The translations under genes and the position numbers were made by a program. Positions 1-11,223 of a DNA stretch of 64,000 nucleotides are shown piece by piece. The notes below the pieces were generated by a model. The model ran no database searches. It was not told where the DNA came from and saw only the letters and a list, made by a program, of their open reading frames with translations. Source of the stretch: Pipra filicauda. Lineage: Eukaryota; Chordata; Aves; Passeriformes; Pipridae. Position 1 is the stretch's first letter. The number at the start of each line of letters is the position of its first letter. Location: assembly GCF_003945595.2 (NCBI RefSeq), contig NW_024105098.1, forward strand, positions 2,232,001 through 2,296,000. The letters run 5' to 3'.

Positions 1-77
1 ATGTTGCAGACAAAAAGCCAAGAGCCCATAAATGCTCAGAGTGTTTTATTCCTTGCCATGAATTGCTCTTGCTGCAG

Positions 78-160
78 ATCATCGAGACTGAGAACATGAT
101 GGACCGTATCGTGAACGGCCTGTCCGAGTCGAGCATCAAGGTGCGCTTGGCTGCAGTCAG
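78..160 (+). CDS. ARMC8: ARMC8 window exon 1
   Basis: Acceptor gctgcag ends at 77, donor gtagga at 161. 83 nt, enters in phase 0, leaves 2 nt of a codon. Encodes [12 protein letters not shown] through LAAVR. Confidence 0.95.
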
Positions 161-3100
161 GTAGGACCTGTTCCATCACACACAGCCTTCTGTCTGCTGC
201 TGCACCTGCTGCCAGTCCTGCTCACTTCCTAAAAGCTGACTTGAACTCATTTCTGCTGTTGGACAATGTACTGGGGGAAGGGGGCAGTTACCCTGTGCTG
301 GTGCAGTGTTTTCTCTTTGCCATTTCCTGGCACTTGCCAAGCTCCAAGCTGAGTCCTTGTGCAGAAGCAGTGGATGTTTTCCAGCAGTGTCCATGTTTCA
401 CAGGGAAGGTTTCCTTTCCATTGCAGATGTTTGCACAGTTTGTCCCGTTCTGTACAGCAGCTCAGGACAAGTTTTCAGGATCATGCTGTATGGAAGCCTT
501 TAATGAAGGTAAGGGAAGAGGAGCCAGGTCTCAGTGACTGCAGCTTCTGTGCCAGTAAAGCAGCACGTGGTGTCTGTTCAGATTACATACCTTGCTGTAG
601 AACCATGATGGAAATTACCTAGAAACCAAAATTCCTTGGCCTTCTCCTGAGAGAGCCAGAAATCACTAAAAGCCAAGCAGCAGCAAAGAGAACTGTGGTT
701 CATGCTTGATTTTTGAAGGGGTTTTTGTTTTTTTTTCTCATTTTTTGGGGGGGTTTTTTCTTGTGATCAGTGAGTGAAGGGAAGTTATCCCTAATGTTTA
801 CACAGGGCACTAGGAGGAGTAGATGCCCTTTAATTTCATGCTGTCATTGGATGGCACAGTTTGGACTTGGTCTGTGAGCCCTGCAACAGAATTTAGAGCT
901 GCATTTCCTCCTCCAGTTCTCTACCTTGTAGATCTCATTGCAGACTCCATAACTGAGGCCAAAGAGCTCAACAAGACCTTTAAAAAGACACATCTTACTA
1001 TAATGCAATTATCCACAAGAATAAATGAGATCCAAGTGTGTAAGGTCTATGTCATCTCTCATCCTGTAATGGGAATGATTTGAATATTTTAAGAGCTTGT
1101 GAAAGGCCAAACATGAAAACATCAGACCTTTATAAATGTAAAACAAAAAGCCAACAGGATTGCTTGAAGAAGCACAACTGGCATAAAAGGAGAGCCGGGG
1201 GGAAACTAAAAGTTGAGATGTCAGACTTCTGTGTAAATGCAGTTGCCAGCAGTTGTTAATTTTGATTTGTATTAAATAAGCTGAAATCAGGAACTTGTGT
1301 GTTCATTCCAAAACGTTGGGAATTGCTCTGAATAGATGAGCTGCTCAGTTTAGGAATGGCATGTTCTGGTGCTGCTGGAGAACCTTCTTTTCAGAAGGGG
1401 TGCTCCTGGGGAAATCTGTCACTTTGTGCTTTGCATGAGGTACAGAAGTGTTGAAGAGGCTCCTCCTGGAGCTTCCTCTGCACACGTGTCCTTGGCAGAG
1501 CAGGGATTGTCCCCACTGATTTCTACTAAATTGGACCTGAAAGCTCTCCAGTCTGGCTTCTGTGAAATAGTGCATTGCTCCAGCTTGTCATGGGATGGGT
1601 GTCATTGTCTGGATCTGCATTCAAGCATCTCCTGAAGTCTGGAGTCTCAAAGTGCAGCATAATCCCAGGCATCCCATTCCACAGTGATCCCTTCCTTATG
1701 TCAGTTACCAGGATTCCTCTCCCCCCTTTGTGCCTGCAGGTTTTACAGAATGCTCCAAATGAAATTCTCGTAGTAGCATCTTCCACGCTATGCAATCTTC
1801 TTCTGGAATTCTCTCCAAGCAAGGAGGTTGGTATTTATCCAGGAACAGGACCATTATACAAGGGTTCAGTTAAGCATAAAGGTGTCTCCATTGGCAGCCA
1901 CTGCTTGTGCCATGTTACAGAGCTGTCATGGGACGTGGCCTGGGTCACTGATGGCTTGTGAATAACAAAAAAAAATCGTGTTTACGGTGCTGTGACACTG
2001 AATTCGGTTGAATAGTGAAATGTGGTCTCTAAAGAAAAGAAGTAGACATGAAGTTTTGTCGTTCTTTTTACATGTGAAACACTATTATCTAAAAAAATCA
2101 TGAGCAAGAAGAAACTAAACTGTGATCCATTGTCTTGGAGAATTAGTGCTGCTGTATCCTGAAAATGCTGGCACAGCAGAGTGTTGTGTTTTTATTGTTC
2201 TCAGATGAACTGTACAGGATATCTGGTCTTGAGTTCTGCAGAGTCTGTATTTCATACAGATCATATCCACACACCAGCACTTCATAGCAAGGGAACAATT
2301 CCCCAGGTCTTAAATATGTTTCAGTTACAGAAAACATTCAGGAGTGTGCTGTGTGGGGGATCCTGCAGGGCACTGTGGATTCCCTGGGGTTGCTCAGTTG
2401 ATCTTGGTGGTGTCAGTCATGTCTGTGAGACAGAAAGTTCACTGCAGTAATACCAAGCAGAGTTCCCTGGCCCATGGTCATGGGCTTTCTTGGTCACTCT
2501 GCAGGGCACAGCACAGTGTTTCCACTTCAGAGTGGACTGAAATACTTCTTTTTCTATTGGGATAATGGTTCATGTCAAAAGCATCATGGCCAAAAGAAAA
2601 CACTGATTGTGCAAGATGAAGGAATATTTAGATTTGAAAGCCTCTCTAAGCCATCTGATATTCTTTCATATCCATATCCTGTCATTTAAAGGTTTTGTAT
2701 TTCAGTCTGCTCATGAAGAAGTCTCCAATTTTCTTTATTATGCTGAAATTTTGCTGATTGACTTCAACCAAACTTGAATTTTTTCATAAAAACCTACTTA
2801 TTAATTGTCATGAATATGGGCTGTGGTGTGGTCAGTTCGTGGGATTGCACTGGACATTTTGTAAGCTCAAGAATAATATATAAGCAACACGTTTTTATTA
2901 TATTTTATTATATATTTGTATTTTATTGTATTTGCATTTTCATGTGTGCAATTAGTGTTTTAAAGCTCTGTTTTTTCCCCCTCTTTTAGCCTATTTTAGA
3001 ATCAGGAGCCATAGAACTTCTATGTAGTTTAACACAGAGTGAGAATCTTGCCTTGCGAGTGAACGGCATTTGGGCTTTAATGGTGAGTAGAGCACACTGA

Positions 3101-6100
3101 TGGAATTCCACTTGGCATTTAGCTCCTTCAAATGTTTGGGAATGTAACTTAAAGAACTTGTCGGTCGTTATTAGAAATAAAGTAGCTGAAATCTGGCTTG
3201 TCTTTGCATTGAACTGCAGAAGAGAAACAGTATCAGCCTCGACCACTTCATCTGTTAGTCCATAAAGTAGAATAAATTCTTCAGTTCTGATACCAATTTT
3301 GTTGCCAGGCTCGTTCAGGGCAGCAGTTAAGAAGTGTCAGTAGCATGCCAGGGGACAAATAAAAGCAGGTAATAACCAGGTCAGCTGCATGACTGGGTGC
3401 AAATTGAATTCACTGTGTAGCAGTTGCTCAGAAATCACAGCCTTTGCAAGATCAATGTAGGAGGGATATATTCCTGCAGGGAATAGTCTCCTAGAAGAGC
3501 GAAAGCCCAGGTTTAAGGTAAGAAATCAGTGAGGAGGTGTCTGTCTCTTGCAGAACATGGCTTTTCAAGCAGAACAGAAGATCAAGTCGGACATCCTGCG
3601 AGGGCTGAGCACGGAGCAGCTCTTCCAGCTGCTCTCTGACTCCGACGTAAATGTGCTGATGAAGACGCTGGGGCTGCTCAGGAATCTGCTCTCCACTCGC
3701 CCAGTAAGTGGAGCTGCAAACAGCCCTTCTGGGAGCTGATCACACGTGCAGGAAACACAACACATTCCTTATAAGACAGGTTATTTTTCTGTGTAAGACC
3801 AACGTTCAGGATCTTGCTAAAACCTGAAGCCTTTGGATTTATTCAAATACTCGCAACCAAGTGTACAAATCAGTGTAAGGAAACGTTTGAAAGAATTCTT
3901 TAGATCCACAGAAACACTGTAATTATTACCAAATGCAGAGCCAGACATTTACACTGATGTTCAATTCCATTGCAATGGAATTTTCCTGACAGTTTCTCTG
4001 TGAAACTTGTCCAGCACAATAGTAGGAGGGTTGCACTCTTGAGGCAGCGTGTGGAGAGGTCCATATCTTAAAGATGCTTGTGTTTCTTCTTTTTTGACCC
4101 CTGAAATACTTGTGTTCTTACCCAGCTGTATAGCTAGTACTGGCTTTGTGAATGTGACTGGGGGACTGTGCACTTACAAAATGCCTACGTTCGTTTTACA
4201 CCCTGAAATAAAATGGTTTGAAAATGTAAGCCCATGAATTGTTTTTGACAGGGAGAAAGAGATATTGGTGGAGGAAAAGAAAGGGATAATCCCCTGTGAA
4301 GAACAGAGGGAAAACATGCAGCAAACATTTGGCAAGCCATCATTTTTGTGGGGGGAAAAAACCCATGAAGCCTCTACTGTGCATTTATCACGTATTGTGT
4401 TTCTACCATAAAAAGGTCACTGCAAAAAATCTTCTGATGTTTGTACTCGTTGAGTCTCAATGGGCTTCATAGAAAATTAGCTCTGTCTGAATGTGAAAAG
4501 ATATTTAATAACCAGTCATTCATTAAACTCACCCTGAGCTCTTCACAGCACAGTCTCATTGTCACTTAAGGTGTTTTTCATCTGGAACTCCATGCCAGCT
4601 TCACCCACTTCCTATGCTGTGTTTTAGAGTCAGAACCAGCCATTCTCATTCTCTACCCAAAACTCACTCCAGAACTCTACCCAAAACTCACTCATCCAGC
4701 AGCTTTCCAAGGAAATCTCATTATTAGCGATTTTAAGAAGTCCTTAAAGCCTTAAGGAATTGTGATGTGCCATGTGCTGGTCATCTCTGGTGCCTGTTTC
4801 CTGTCGCCCTTGAGGTTTGGGATCAGTTCATCCAGTAGATCCGGTTTATCTTTTTCTGATACTTCTAATGATTGTTTCTATTCTAGTGTAGGTGTGTCAT
4901 CAAATGGCCTTTTCCCTGTGAGCCAGTGAACTTGGGACAGTTTTCCCAGACATAAGCAGTGCACATGGCTTATTTCTCTGCACTGTCTCAGGCTTTGGAA
5001 ATGTGGATATCAGACCTGGTCACAGCAAATCCCAGATAAGAAGCAGCAGTTTTCTTACCCCTCTCTGATATTATCCCCCTGTTACCAGAAGAGAAGGGCT
5101 TGTTTCTAACTGCAGCATCATACTTGGAGCTTGGCTCCAGCAGGATTCAGTCTCCAGACTGTCAGAGTGGGAAGCCAGTGCCTTCCCTCTGGGTGACAGG
5201 GAAATCACAGCCAAGGCCTGTGTGATGCTCTCTCAGACAAGACCAGGCTTCACATGAAGAGCAATGTTACAAAGTGTTTCTGCTGTGATAAACTCCTGGA
5301 TTTGGGAGAGCTCACTAGGAGCTGGGCTCTGTGTGCAGTGTTGCTGCTCTTCCCTTAGTGATTGAAGTAGGAATGTGCCTTCTTTGGGGAGTTCAACTAA
5401 ATGTGTTTCTTCCTTGCTTTGGCAGCACATAGACCATATAATGAGCACTCATGGGAAGCAAATCATGCAAGCAGTGACCCTCATTCTGGAAGGGGAGCAC
5501 AATATAGAAGTCAAAGAGCAGGTACCTTTTTTGTTTTGTGTTGTCTTGGCAGAAAAAATGTGAGAAACAGCAAAAGAATGATTCCTGTTCACAACATGGC
5601 ATTTTTGTTTGGGATTATGATGTGCTGTGAATATTTTACTGAGATGTCAGATGGATAACTTGAGTACCTGCAAGAATGCTTTTCTTTCTGATGGATTATT
5701 ACAAAGGTGTTTGAATGGAATTCAAAATGGTTTTGTAAATATAGGTTTGGTAAAGAGAAGGGTGCTGGATGTGAGAGCAGAATTAAATGAGGCAGTTGCA
5801 GGGCAGGAAAGGGGATGGTAGAAAGAGAACAGAGGCACTAGCAGGGGAAAGAGCAGGAAAATGTGGGGAGGGACCTGCCCTGACAAATGAAAACTGAAGA
5901 AGGAAAGGCAGAAGGAAAGAGATGACTAGTAGGGAACAACATCCTGGATTGGTGCAGTGTAAGGGGACAGGGACACCTCTGTGGGGATGCTACAGCCAAA
6001 GTCAGAGCACTTTGGCTGGTTAACTCCTGTGCCAGACAGGACAGTCACTTGGAGAACCCTGTTTCTTCATGTGGTGATGAAGAATGGGGGCAGTGAGAAG

Positions 6101-9100
6101 CTGTGGGAGATTCCAGAGGATTGCCTTGGCTTAGGGTGGATATGGGCAGCAAACAGCCTGGCAGGTGGGTGGAGAAATACAGCTGGTCTGAATCTCTGCT
6201 CCTGGAGAATGGGTGGAAGGCAGACAGGCCTTTGATGGCAATTTAAGTGCAAAATTAGCAAAGAACATCCCTGAAGACTTACCAGCCAGCAAAGTCACCA
6301 TGGCTCTGAGACAGCTGAGGGTTAACCAGCTTCTCCCTGGTAAAGCTCTGGTGACAGGAGTGGCCTTTAGTGCAGCAGCAGGTTATTTACCTGGCCAAGG
6401 CTCTGGGAATTATTTTGGAGGAGTATCAGCATAGCTGAGAAGTACTCTGGGAAAGGGCCAGGGATGGATATGGCCTTTGGAGTCTGGGGCCTTTATCCAC
6501 AAAGCATTTCCTTGGTCCCTGGGGTGCAGCTTGCTTTTCCTTCAGCACCAGGTCACACATCCAGCCCTGCCTGTGTGCACACAAGAGCCCAGATTTCCAG
6601 CAGGACTCTGTCCCTGCCTGGCTCCTCAGGATGTAATTAGCAGCTTGGCAGTAATTAGTGTGTGCAGCTGCTGACAGGAGTGCAGTGCAGCTCAGACACA
6701 AACCACACCAGTACTGGTCCTGCTCGGTGCCCTCCCTGCATGCCCAGAAATGAGGGTGAAGTTCTTCCACAGCTCTTTGGGAAGGAACTTGTTGAGCATC
6801 TCCCAGTGCCCCCTGAGAGCCAGGGGAGCTGCCTGTGCCCATCAGTGCTGTCTGAAGGCAGTGCCAGCACGGGCCAAGGTGCTTCCAGGGAATTCTGTGC
6901 GGTGGCTCCTCTAATTTTCAGGAAAAAAGCAGCTGCATTAGTAGTTTGAGTTACCTCTGCAGGCAGCAACTGTGATTAGACTTATCAAAAACAAATTACT
7001 CCTCTGCTAGATCAGCAGAGAGGCCTCAGTCCCTCCTGTCCCTGGCCTGCAGAACTAGATAGATATGGTTGGGTTTTGCTGTTCTTTTTTTCTTTTTCCC
7101 CCAGCCCCTGATACAGAACAGACTGCTTTGTATTCCAGGGTAGTCAATCTTTTCTATATGCTGCAGATTTCCATGAGAGACTTACAATTTTCCTCATTAT
7201 AATGAATTAATGAATGTTGCTTTTCATTTTAACATGGCAGTGACTGTTTCTGGCCAGGGCTGTTCCCCACAGCCGTTGCCTCCTTGGCATTGGCCCTAGA
7301 TGGAAGCAAGCTGGAAACTCCAGATTAAAGATATTAAAACTAATTGAAGGAATTGTTTGTCAGAGTTCAGAGCTGTCAGGGAAGCTGTATAAATCATGGG
7401 ATGTGATCTGTGGCCAAAGAACTTCCTGGTTTTTCTCTCTTTCAGACATTATGTATCCTTGCCAATATAGCAGATGGCACGACAGCAAAAGAACTGATTA
7501 TGACCAATGATGACATCCTGCAGAAAATCAAATACTACATGGTAGGGGCAATTTCTCTTTAGGGTTTTATGTTGGTCTTTTGCAGGAATGAGAAGAGGAA
7601 AGTGCTTGAGGATTTTGTTGTGTGAATTCTTCGCTGTCACGCACTTCACTTCCAGGAACCCAGTGGTGGTTCAGAATTCCTGGGGTGCAGTTCTGTGTGC
7701 CAGAGGGGTACTGAGGAGCTCATTAAAAGGAAAAGGCAGTGGTTATTTCCCATAAGAATGTTACAGTGACTTCAGCAATACCAAGTCCCCTTGGAAAACA
7801 TTTCATGATCTTGGAAAAGGCATATCTTGCAGACGTCAATAAATATTTGGAAGGAAGTGATTGAGCACTACTCAAGTGCTTGTATTATGGCCCTATCTTT
7901 GAGAGAAGTTGTAGATAAGAATTAGTCCCAGCTTTGCTACTGTAGTTATGACAGGATGAATGACAAAATCTAAGTCTTATAAAATTCTGAATTTCTCTTC
8001 TAAACTTGAGTTCTGTTTTTCTCTATTTAGAGTCATTCAAATGCTAAACTTCAGCTTGCTGCCATGTTCTGTATATCTAATCTCATATGGAATGAAGAGG
8101 AAGGTAAGAAAGCCTCATTATTAATGCATAGACAAGTTACCACTCTGGTCAAAAGGCTTTTGTTGCATAGTAACCAATATTTGCAGTGGGATCCAAAGTG
8201 TAATGGGAGCCATCATTCTAGGTGTGATGTGGAATGGGTGGGAATGGTCAGAACGTTGAGGGGAATGTAGAGAGCTGTTCTGGGGGAGACAGAGGGACAA
8301 TAAACAGGAGCTGGAGAGTCACACAGTGGCAGGTTTTCTCCTGCAGCATTTCTGTGAGGTCTGAAAACAACTGGAGTGAAAGAGAATCCTGGTAAGAGCT
8401 TCCAAGTCTTGAAGAGGTTGTGGGAACTTGTTGTTGGAAGCAACAGGTTCACTGGAGAGGATAAATGGATTAGAAAGGGGGTTTGTTGCAAAGAAATTTT
8501 CCTCAGCATGGATGGCTTGGGCAGTGAGACTTGCAACCAGTCAAAGGATTTGTGGGTGGAACTGGAAGGAATTGGAGAAGGCATTTGGGGAGGAGAGTCC
8601 TGGTCTGGAAGAATGGGATGTCACCAGGAGAGGGCTGAAGGTGCTGCTGCACAGGAAGATACAGCTGTGGTGAGAGGTGGAGAGGGCTCAGAAACACCTC
8701 CAGTTAAATGTTCTCTGCATACAAATCCTGGGAAATCAGAGAGATGAGAGAAAACCAACTCAAGCCAAGCTTCTTACCTTAGGATAAAGGTTTTTGCCTT
8801 CAAAACTTTCTCTTCTCTGAACATCTGCACAGGGGCAACAGGAGAAGGAGCTGGACCTCCTGTGGGAAGGGAGTGTTTCCATGGCTGTGCCCTGGCTGAG
8901 CTGTGTTCCATAGCCCTCCTCTAGGCTGGTTTCTGCTGCCATTCCTCCCTCCTGTCCCATGGACATTTGGGGGTGGTGGTATTCCCAGCAATGTGCTTTG
9001 TCGTCGTAGGTTCACAGGAACGCCAGGATAAACTCCGAGACATGGGAATAGTGGATATTCTACATAAACTGAGTCAGTCATCAGATCCAAATCTGTGTGA

Positions 9101-10687
9101 CAAGTGAGTATAAAGAAAAACCGAAAGAGATGATGAAAGGGAAATCTTTGCTTATGATTACAGAAAAATTCCCCAAAAAACAAAGCTCTGTTGCACGGAG
9201 CTTTGCAGCGTAAAAAGAAATGGTGATGAGCCCTTATTTAAGGAGCAGGGTTTGTATTGCTCAGGAATAACGAATTTTACTGAAGTTCTTAATAGTATGA
9301 AATAAGTACTCTTAAAATCTTCTAAAGCAATGGAGAGTCCTCTGTGAAATCTCACAGACACACAATATTTGTGTGAACTTGGACTACTGACAAAGTTCCA
9401 GAGAGTTGGAACGATGGTCAACTGTCACATAACTCTATGAATTAAAAGGATAATACAGGATCGTCACTAACAGTTGTTAATCTCATTTAAATTCTTTTAA
9501 ACTAACGAAGCTCAACAGTAGCCTTGCACATACCTGTTCTGTTGCTCCTGTTAGTACTTACACAGATGATCCAGCTGCTTCCCAAGCACATGGAACAGAA
9601 ACAGCTCAGGATAATTTCTGTGGGTTTCTGTTTACTTTTTGCAATTATCCCACCTACACTTAGTAACAACTCCTGTTTCTTCCACAAACTAAAGGAGATG
9701 ATCTGATTTTTGGAAGAAGTCACACACAGACAACACAACTCAAAACTGTGCATTGTTTTAAAATGCACTGAATTTGGGGTTCTTGGTTTTATGAAAGATG
9801 TCCCAGTGTTCTTAGACATCTTTGCAGTGAAGTTAGAGCTTCTCTGTTTGAAATCTGTGGCAGAGAGAGTATCAGCACTGAAGGTGATAATCAGGAATAT
9901 ATTGATACCCACCTCTGCTACACCAGCCCCCTCCATGAGCTTGTGATCACAGCAGGAAACTTGGAAGGAAAAATAAATAATCCTCCTCTGAGTTGCTGAG
10001 TTGGAGAAGTTGGAAGAGTCTGTCAAGGTCCCAGTAGCACATTGGGAGCTGTAGGGAACAAAGGAAGAGCAAAACCTCTCACTTCAGGTGGGAGGAAGCC
10101 CTGAGTTAGCTGAGGTGATGATGCAGGTGTAACCCCAGACTGCTGGGAGGTGTGTTTTTCTTAACAAAAATGTTGCACAGTGTTAGATCAATCCCAGTGT
10201 TAGACTGGCTGCTGCTTCTCTTCTCCCTCCCACCTCATCGGATGTTTTTGGTGGGGGCCAAAATTCCTGACGGGATTCCTGACAGGACTGGTGTGCTTCT
10301 GGTGTGTGCTGAGTTGTGACAGCTCTTGGGTTTCTCAGCTCAAAGCCCTGCCTGTCCCAGTGCAGTGTGTGACAAAGCCCCTGCTCTTCCCTGCTCTCCT
10401 CAGGGTTCTGCAGGTGTGGGTAACACACAACCCTCAGGTCCCACCGTGCTGGGAGGTGCCTCGGCTTGCACTTGGGTAGATCACCTGATTTTTAGGTGCC
10501 AGGTGGGTTCTTCACCAGTCACAGCCCACACAGAGCAGTTCTGCCCCACTGCCAGATTCCTCCAGAGCTGTCCCCTCCCTCCTCCCTCCCCTCCTGGCAC
10601 AGCGTGTCCACGAAGCCAAACCCTGGTGATTAACGGGCTGTTCCTCCTTGCAGGGCGAAGACAGCACTCCAGCAGTACCTTGCATGA
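78..10687 (+). CDS. ARMC8: ARMC8, armadillo repeat-containing protein 8 (3' part of gene, ten coding exons)
   Basis: Subunit of the CTLH (GID) E3 ubiquitin ligase. In known complexes ARMC8 is the Gid5 counterpart that docks the substrate receptor GID4; it acts in cytosol and nucleus. Coding exons: 78-160, 427-508, 1740-1826, 2990-3082, 3554-3703, 5426-5521, 7446-7541, 8031-8103, 9010-9103, 10654-10687. They total 888 nt, 296 codons including TGA, with all phases closing. The product matches the C-terminal 295 residues of vertebrate ARMC8 (673 aa in human) nearly residue for residue and ends ALQQYLA, as in the long (alpha) isoform. The sequence is a run of ARM-type helical repeats (for example [17 protein letters not shown] and [19 protein letters not shown]). 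The 5' exons lie left of the window. Identification is by recall of the human protein; the exon borders were read from splice sites. Confidence 0.97.
427..508 (+). CDS. ARMC8: ARMC8 window exon 2
   Basis: Acceptor ttgcag ends at 426, donor gtaagg at 509. 82 nt; the first base completes Arg from the previous exon. Encodes [11 protein letters not shown] through WKPLMK. Confidence 0.96.
1740..1826 (+). CDS. ARMC8: ARMC8 window exon 3
   Basis: Acceptor tgcctgcag ends at 1739, donor gttggt at 1827 (a weaker donor, no A at +3). 87 nt, phase 0 on both sides. Encodes VLQNAPNEI through EFSPSKE. Confidence 0.96.
2990..3082 (+). CDS. ARMC8: ARMC8 window exon 4
   Basis: Acceptor ctcttttag ends at 2989, donor gtgagt at 3083. 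93 nt, phase 0. Encodes [11 protein letters not shown] through NGIWALM. Confidence 0.96.
3554..3703 (+). CDS. ARMC8: ARMC8 window exon 5
   Basis: Acceptor tcttgcag ends at 3553, donor gtaagt at 3704. 150 nt, phase 0, 50 codons. Encodes [11 protein letters not shown] through LLSTRP, one full ARM-like helical repeat. Confidence 0.97.
4651..4693 (+). repeat. Tandem duplication, 24-bp period
   Basis: The string ctctacccaaaactcactc occurs at 4651-4669 and again at 4675-4693 in an ARMC8 intron. Confidence 0.9.
5426..5521 (+). CDS. ARMC8: ARMC8 window exon 6
   Basis: Acceptor ttggcag ends at 5425, donor gtacct at 5522. 96 nt, phase 0. Encodes [12 protein letters not shown] through NIEVKEQ. Confidence 0.96.
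7446..7541 (+). CDS. ARMC8: ARMC8 window exon 7
   Basis: Acceptor ctctttcag ends at 7445, donor gtaggg at 7542. 96 nt, phase 0. Encodes [11 protein letters not shown] through KIKYYM. Confidence 0.96.
8031..8103 (+). CDS. ARMC8: ARMC8 window exon 8
   Basis: Acceptor ctatttag ends at 8030, donor gtaaga at 8104. 73 nt, leaves 1 nt. Encodes [13 protein letters not shown] through WNEEE. Human has GHSHVKLQ at the start, so this junction differs slightly. Confidence 0.95.
9010..9103 (+). CDS. ARMC8: ARMC8 window exon 9
   Basis: Acceptor tcgtcgtag ends at 9009, donor gtgagt at 9104. 94 nt, completes Gly and leaves 2 nt. Encodes [12 protein letters not shown] through SDPNLCD. Confidence 0.95.
10654..10687 (+). 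CDS. ARMC8: ARMC8 terminal coding exon
   Basis: Acceptor ccttgcag ends at 10653. The first base completes Lys, then [10 protein letters not shown] and TGA at 10685-10687. The ending agrees with the human alpha isoform. Confidence 0.95.
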
Positions 10688-11223
10688 TCAAAGACTAATT
10701 GAATCCATGGACACCCCTCATGTCTCCTTAAGGAACAGCAGGAGATACTCCTGACTCCTTATATTTGCACAAGTCACCTTGGGCTGCATTTTTCTCAGGT
10801 GCAGGGAGCTGCTTTGCAGAAACAGTTCAAATGATCAGGTCTCCAGTGCACTTGAGAACTTTCTTGAGGTAGTTTCTTTACTCAGAGGACTCTCGGGGGG
10901 TTGTTTTGGTTTTTTGGGTTTTTTTCCTGAGCTACCTGGACTTTGGATAGAACAATCAGTCATTGTTTTCCTTTTGGGCCTCCAATTTTCTGCTTTTGCT
11001 GCAGCCTGTGTGTGTGGGTGTGTGCTTGGGTGTGTGTGTGCTTGGGTGAGTGTGGGTGGGTGTGAGGACTCACTTTTGGTTTTCCTTTTTTTTGTGTGAA
11101 AATCTTTTTCTACAGGTTTTCAAGGGTTAACCATTGTTTGCTGTACGAATACTTCAGTGAATTATATACAGTTTGAATGAAATGTTATTTAAAAAAAAAA
11201 ACCAAACTGTTGTATCCCATAAA
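10688..11223 (+). other. ARMC8: ARMC8 3' UTR and probable poly(A) signal
   Basis: Non-coding sequence after the ARMC8 stop. It contains the GT/GTGTGGGTG tract and an A-run near 11190. No AATAAA follows closely; the nearest hexamer is the variant CATAAA at 11218-11223, followed by T-rich sequence. The 3' end is inferred, not shown. Confidence 0.4.
11003..11067 (+). repeat. GT-rich microsatellite (tgtgtggg / tgtgtgcttggg units)
   Basis: Imperfect TG repeat with interspersed TTGGG and TGGG units in the ARMC8 3' UTR. Simple sequence, probably length-variable. Confidence 0.8.

Larger units (their letters stand above)
161..3553 (+). other. ARMC8: ARMC8 introns between window exons 1 and 5
   Basis: Introns 161-426, 509-1739, 1827-2989 and 3083-3553. 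The second holds a T/G homopolymer stretch (about 715-762). The third holds AT-rich low-complexity sequence (about 2870-2945). No RNA gene or recognisable transposon seen. Confidence 0.7.
3704..7445 (+). other. ARMC8: ARMC8 introns between window exons 5 and 7
   Basis: Introns 3704-5425 and 5522-7445. The first carries a 24-bp tandem duplication (see 4651-4693). The second carries TAATTAG/ATTAAT-type motifs near 6630-6665 and 7190-7345. I recognise no transposon here. Confidence 0.65.
7542..10653 (+). other. ARMC8: ARMC8 introns between window exons 7 and 10
   Basis: Introns 7542-8030, 8104-9009 and 9104-10653. The last contains a 525-nt open frame on the minus strand (9502-10026) that resembles no family I know and is treated as chance. 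Nothing else recognised. Confidence 0.65.

Noticed and set aside
9502..10026. 174-codon open frame on the minus strand in an ARMC8 intron
   Set aside because: No family resemblance, no splice or promoter context, composition like ordinary intron sequence.
10110..10200. Possible C/D box snoRNA (gtgatgatg)
   Set aside because: No D box (CTGA) at a suitable distance and no closing stem.
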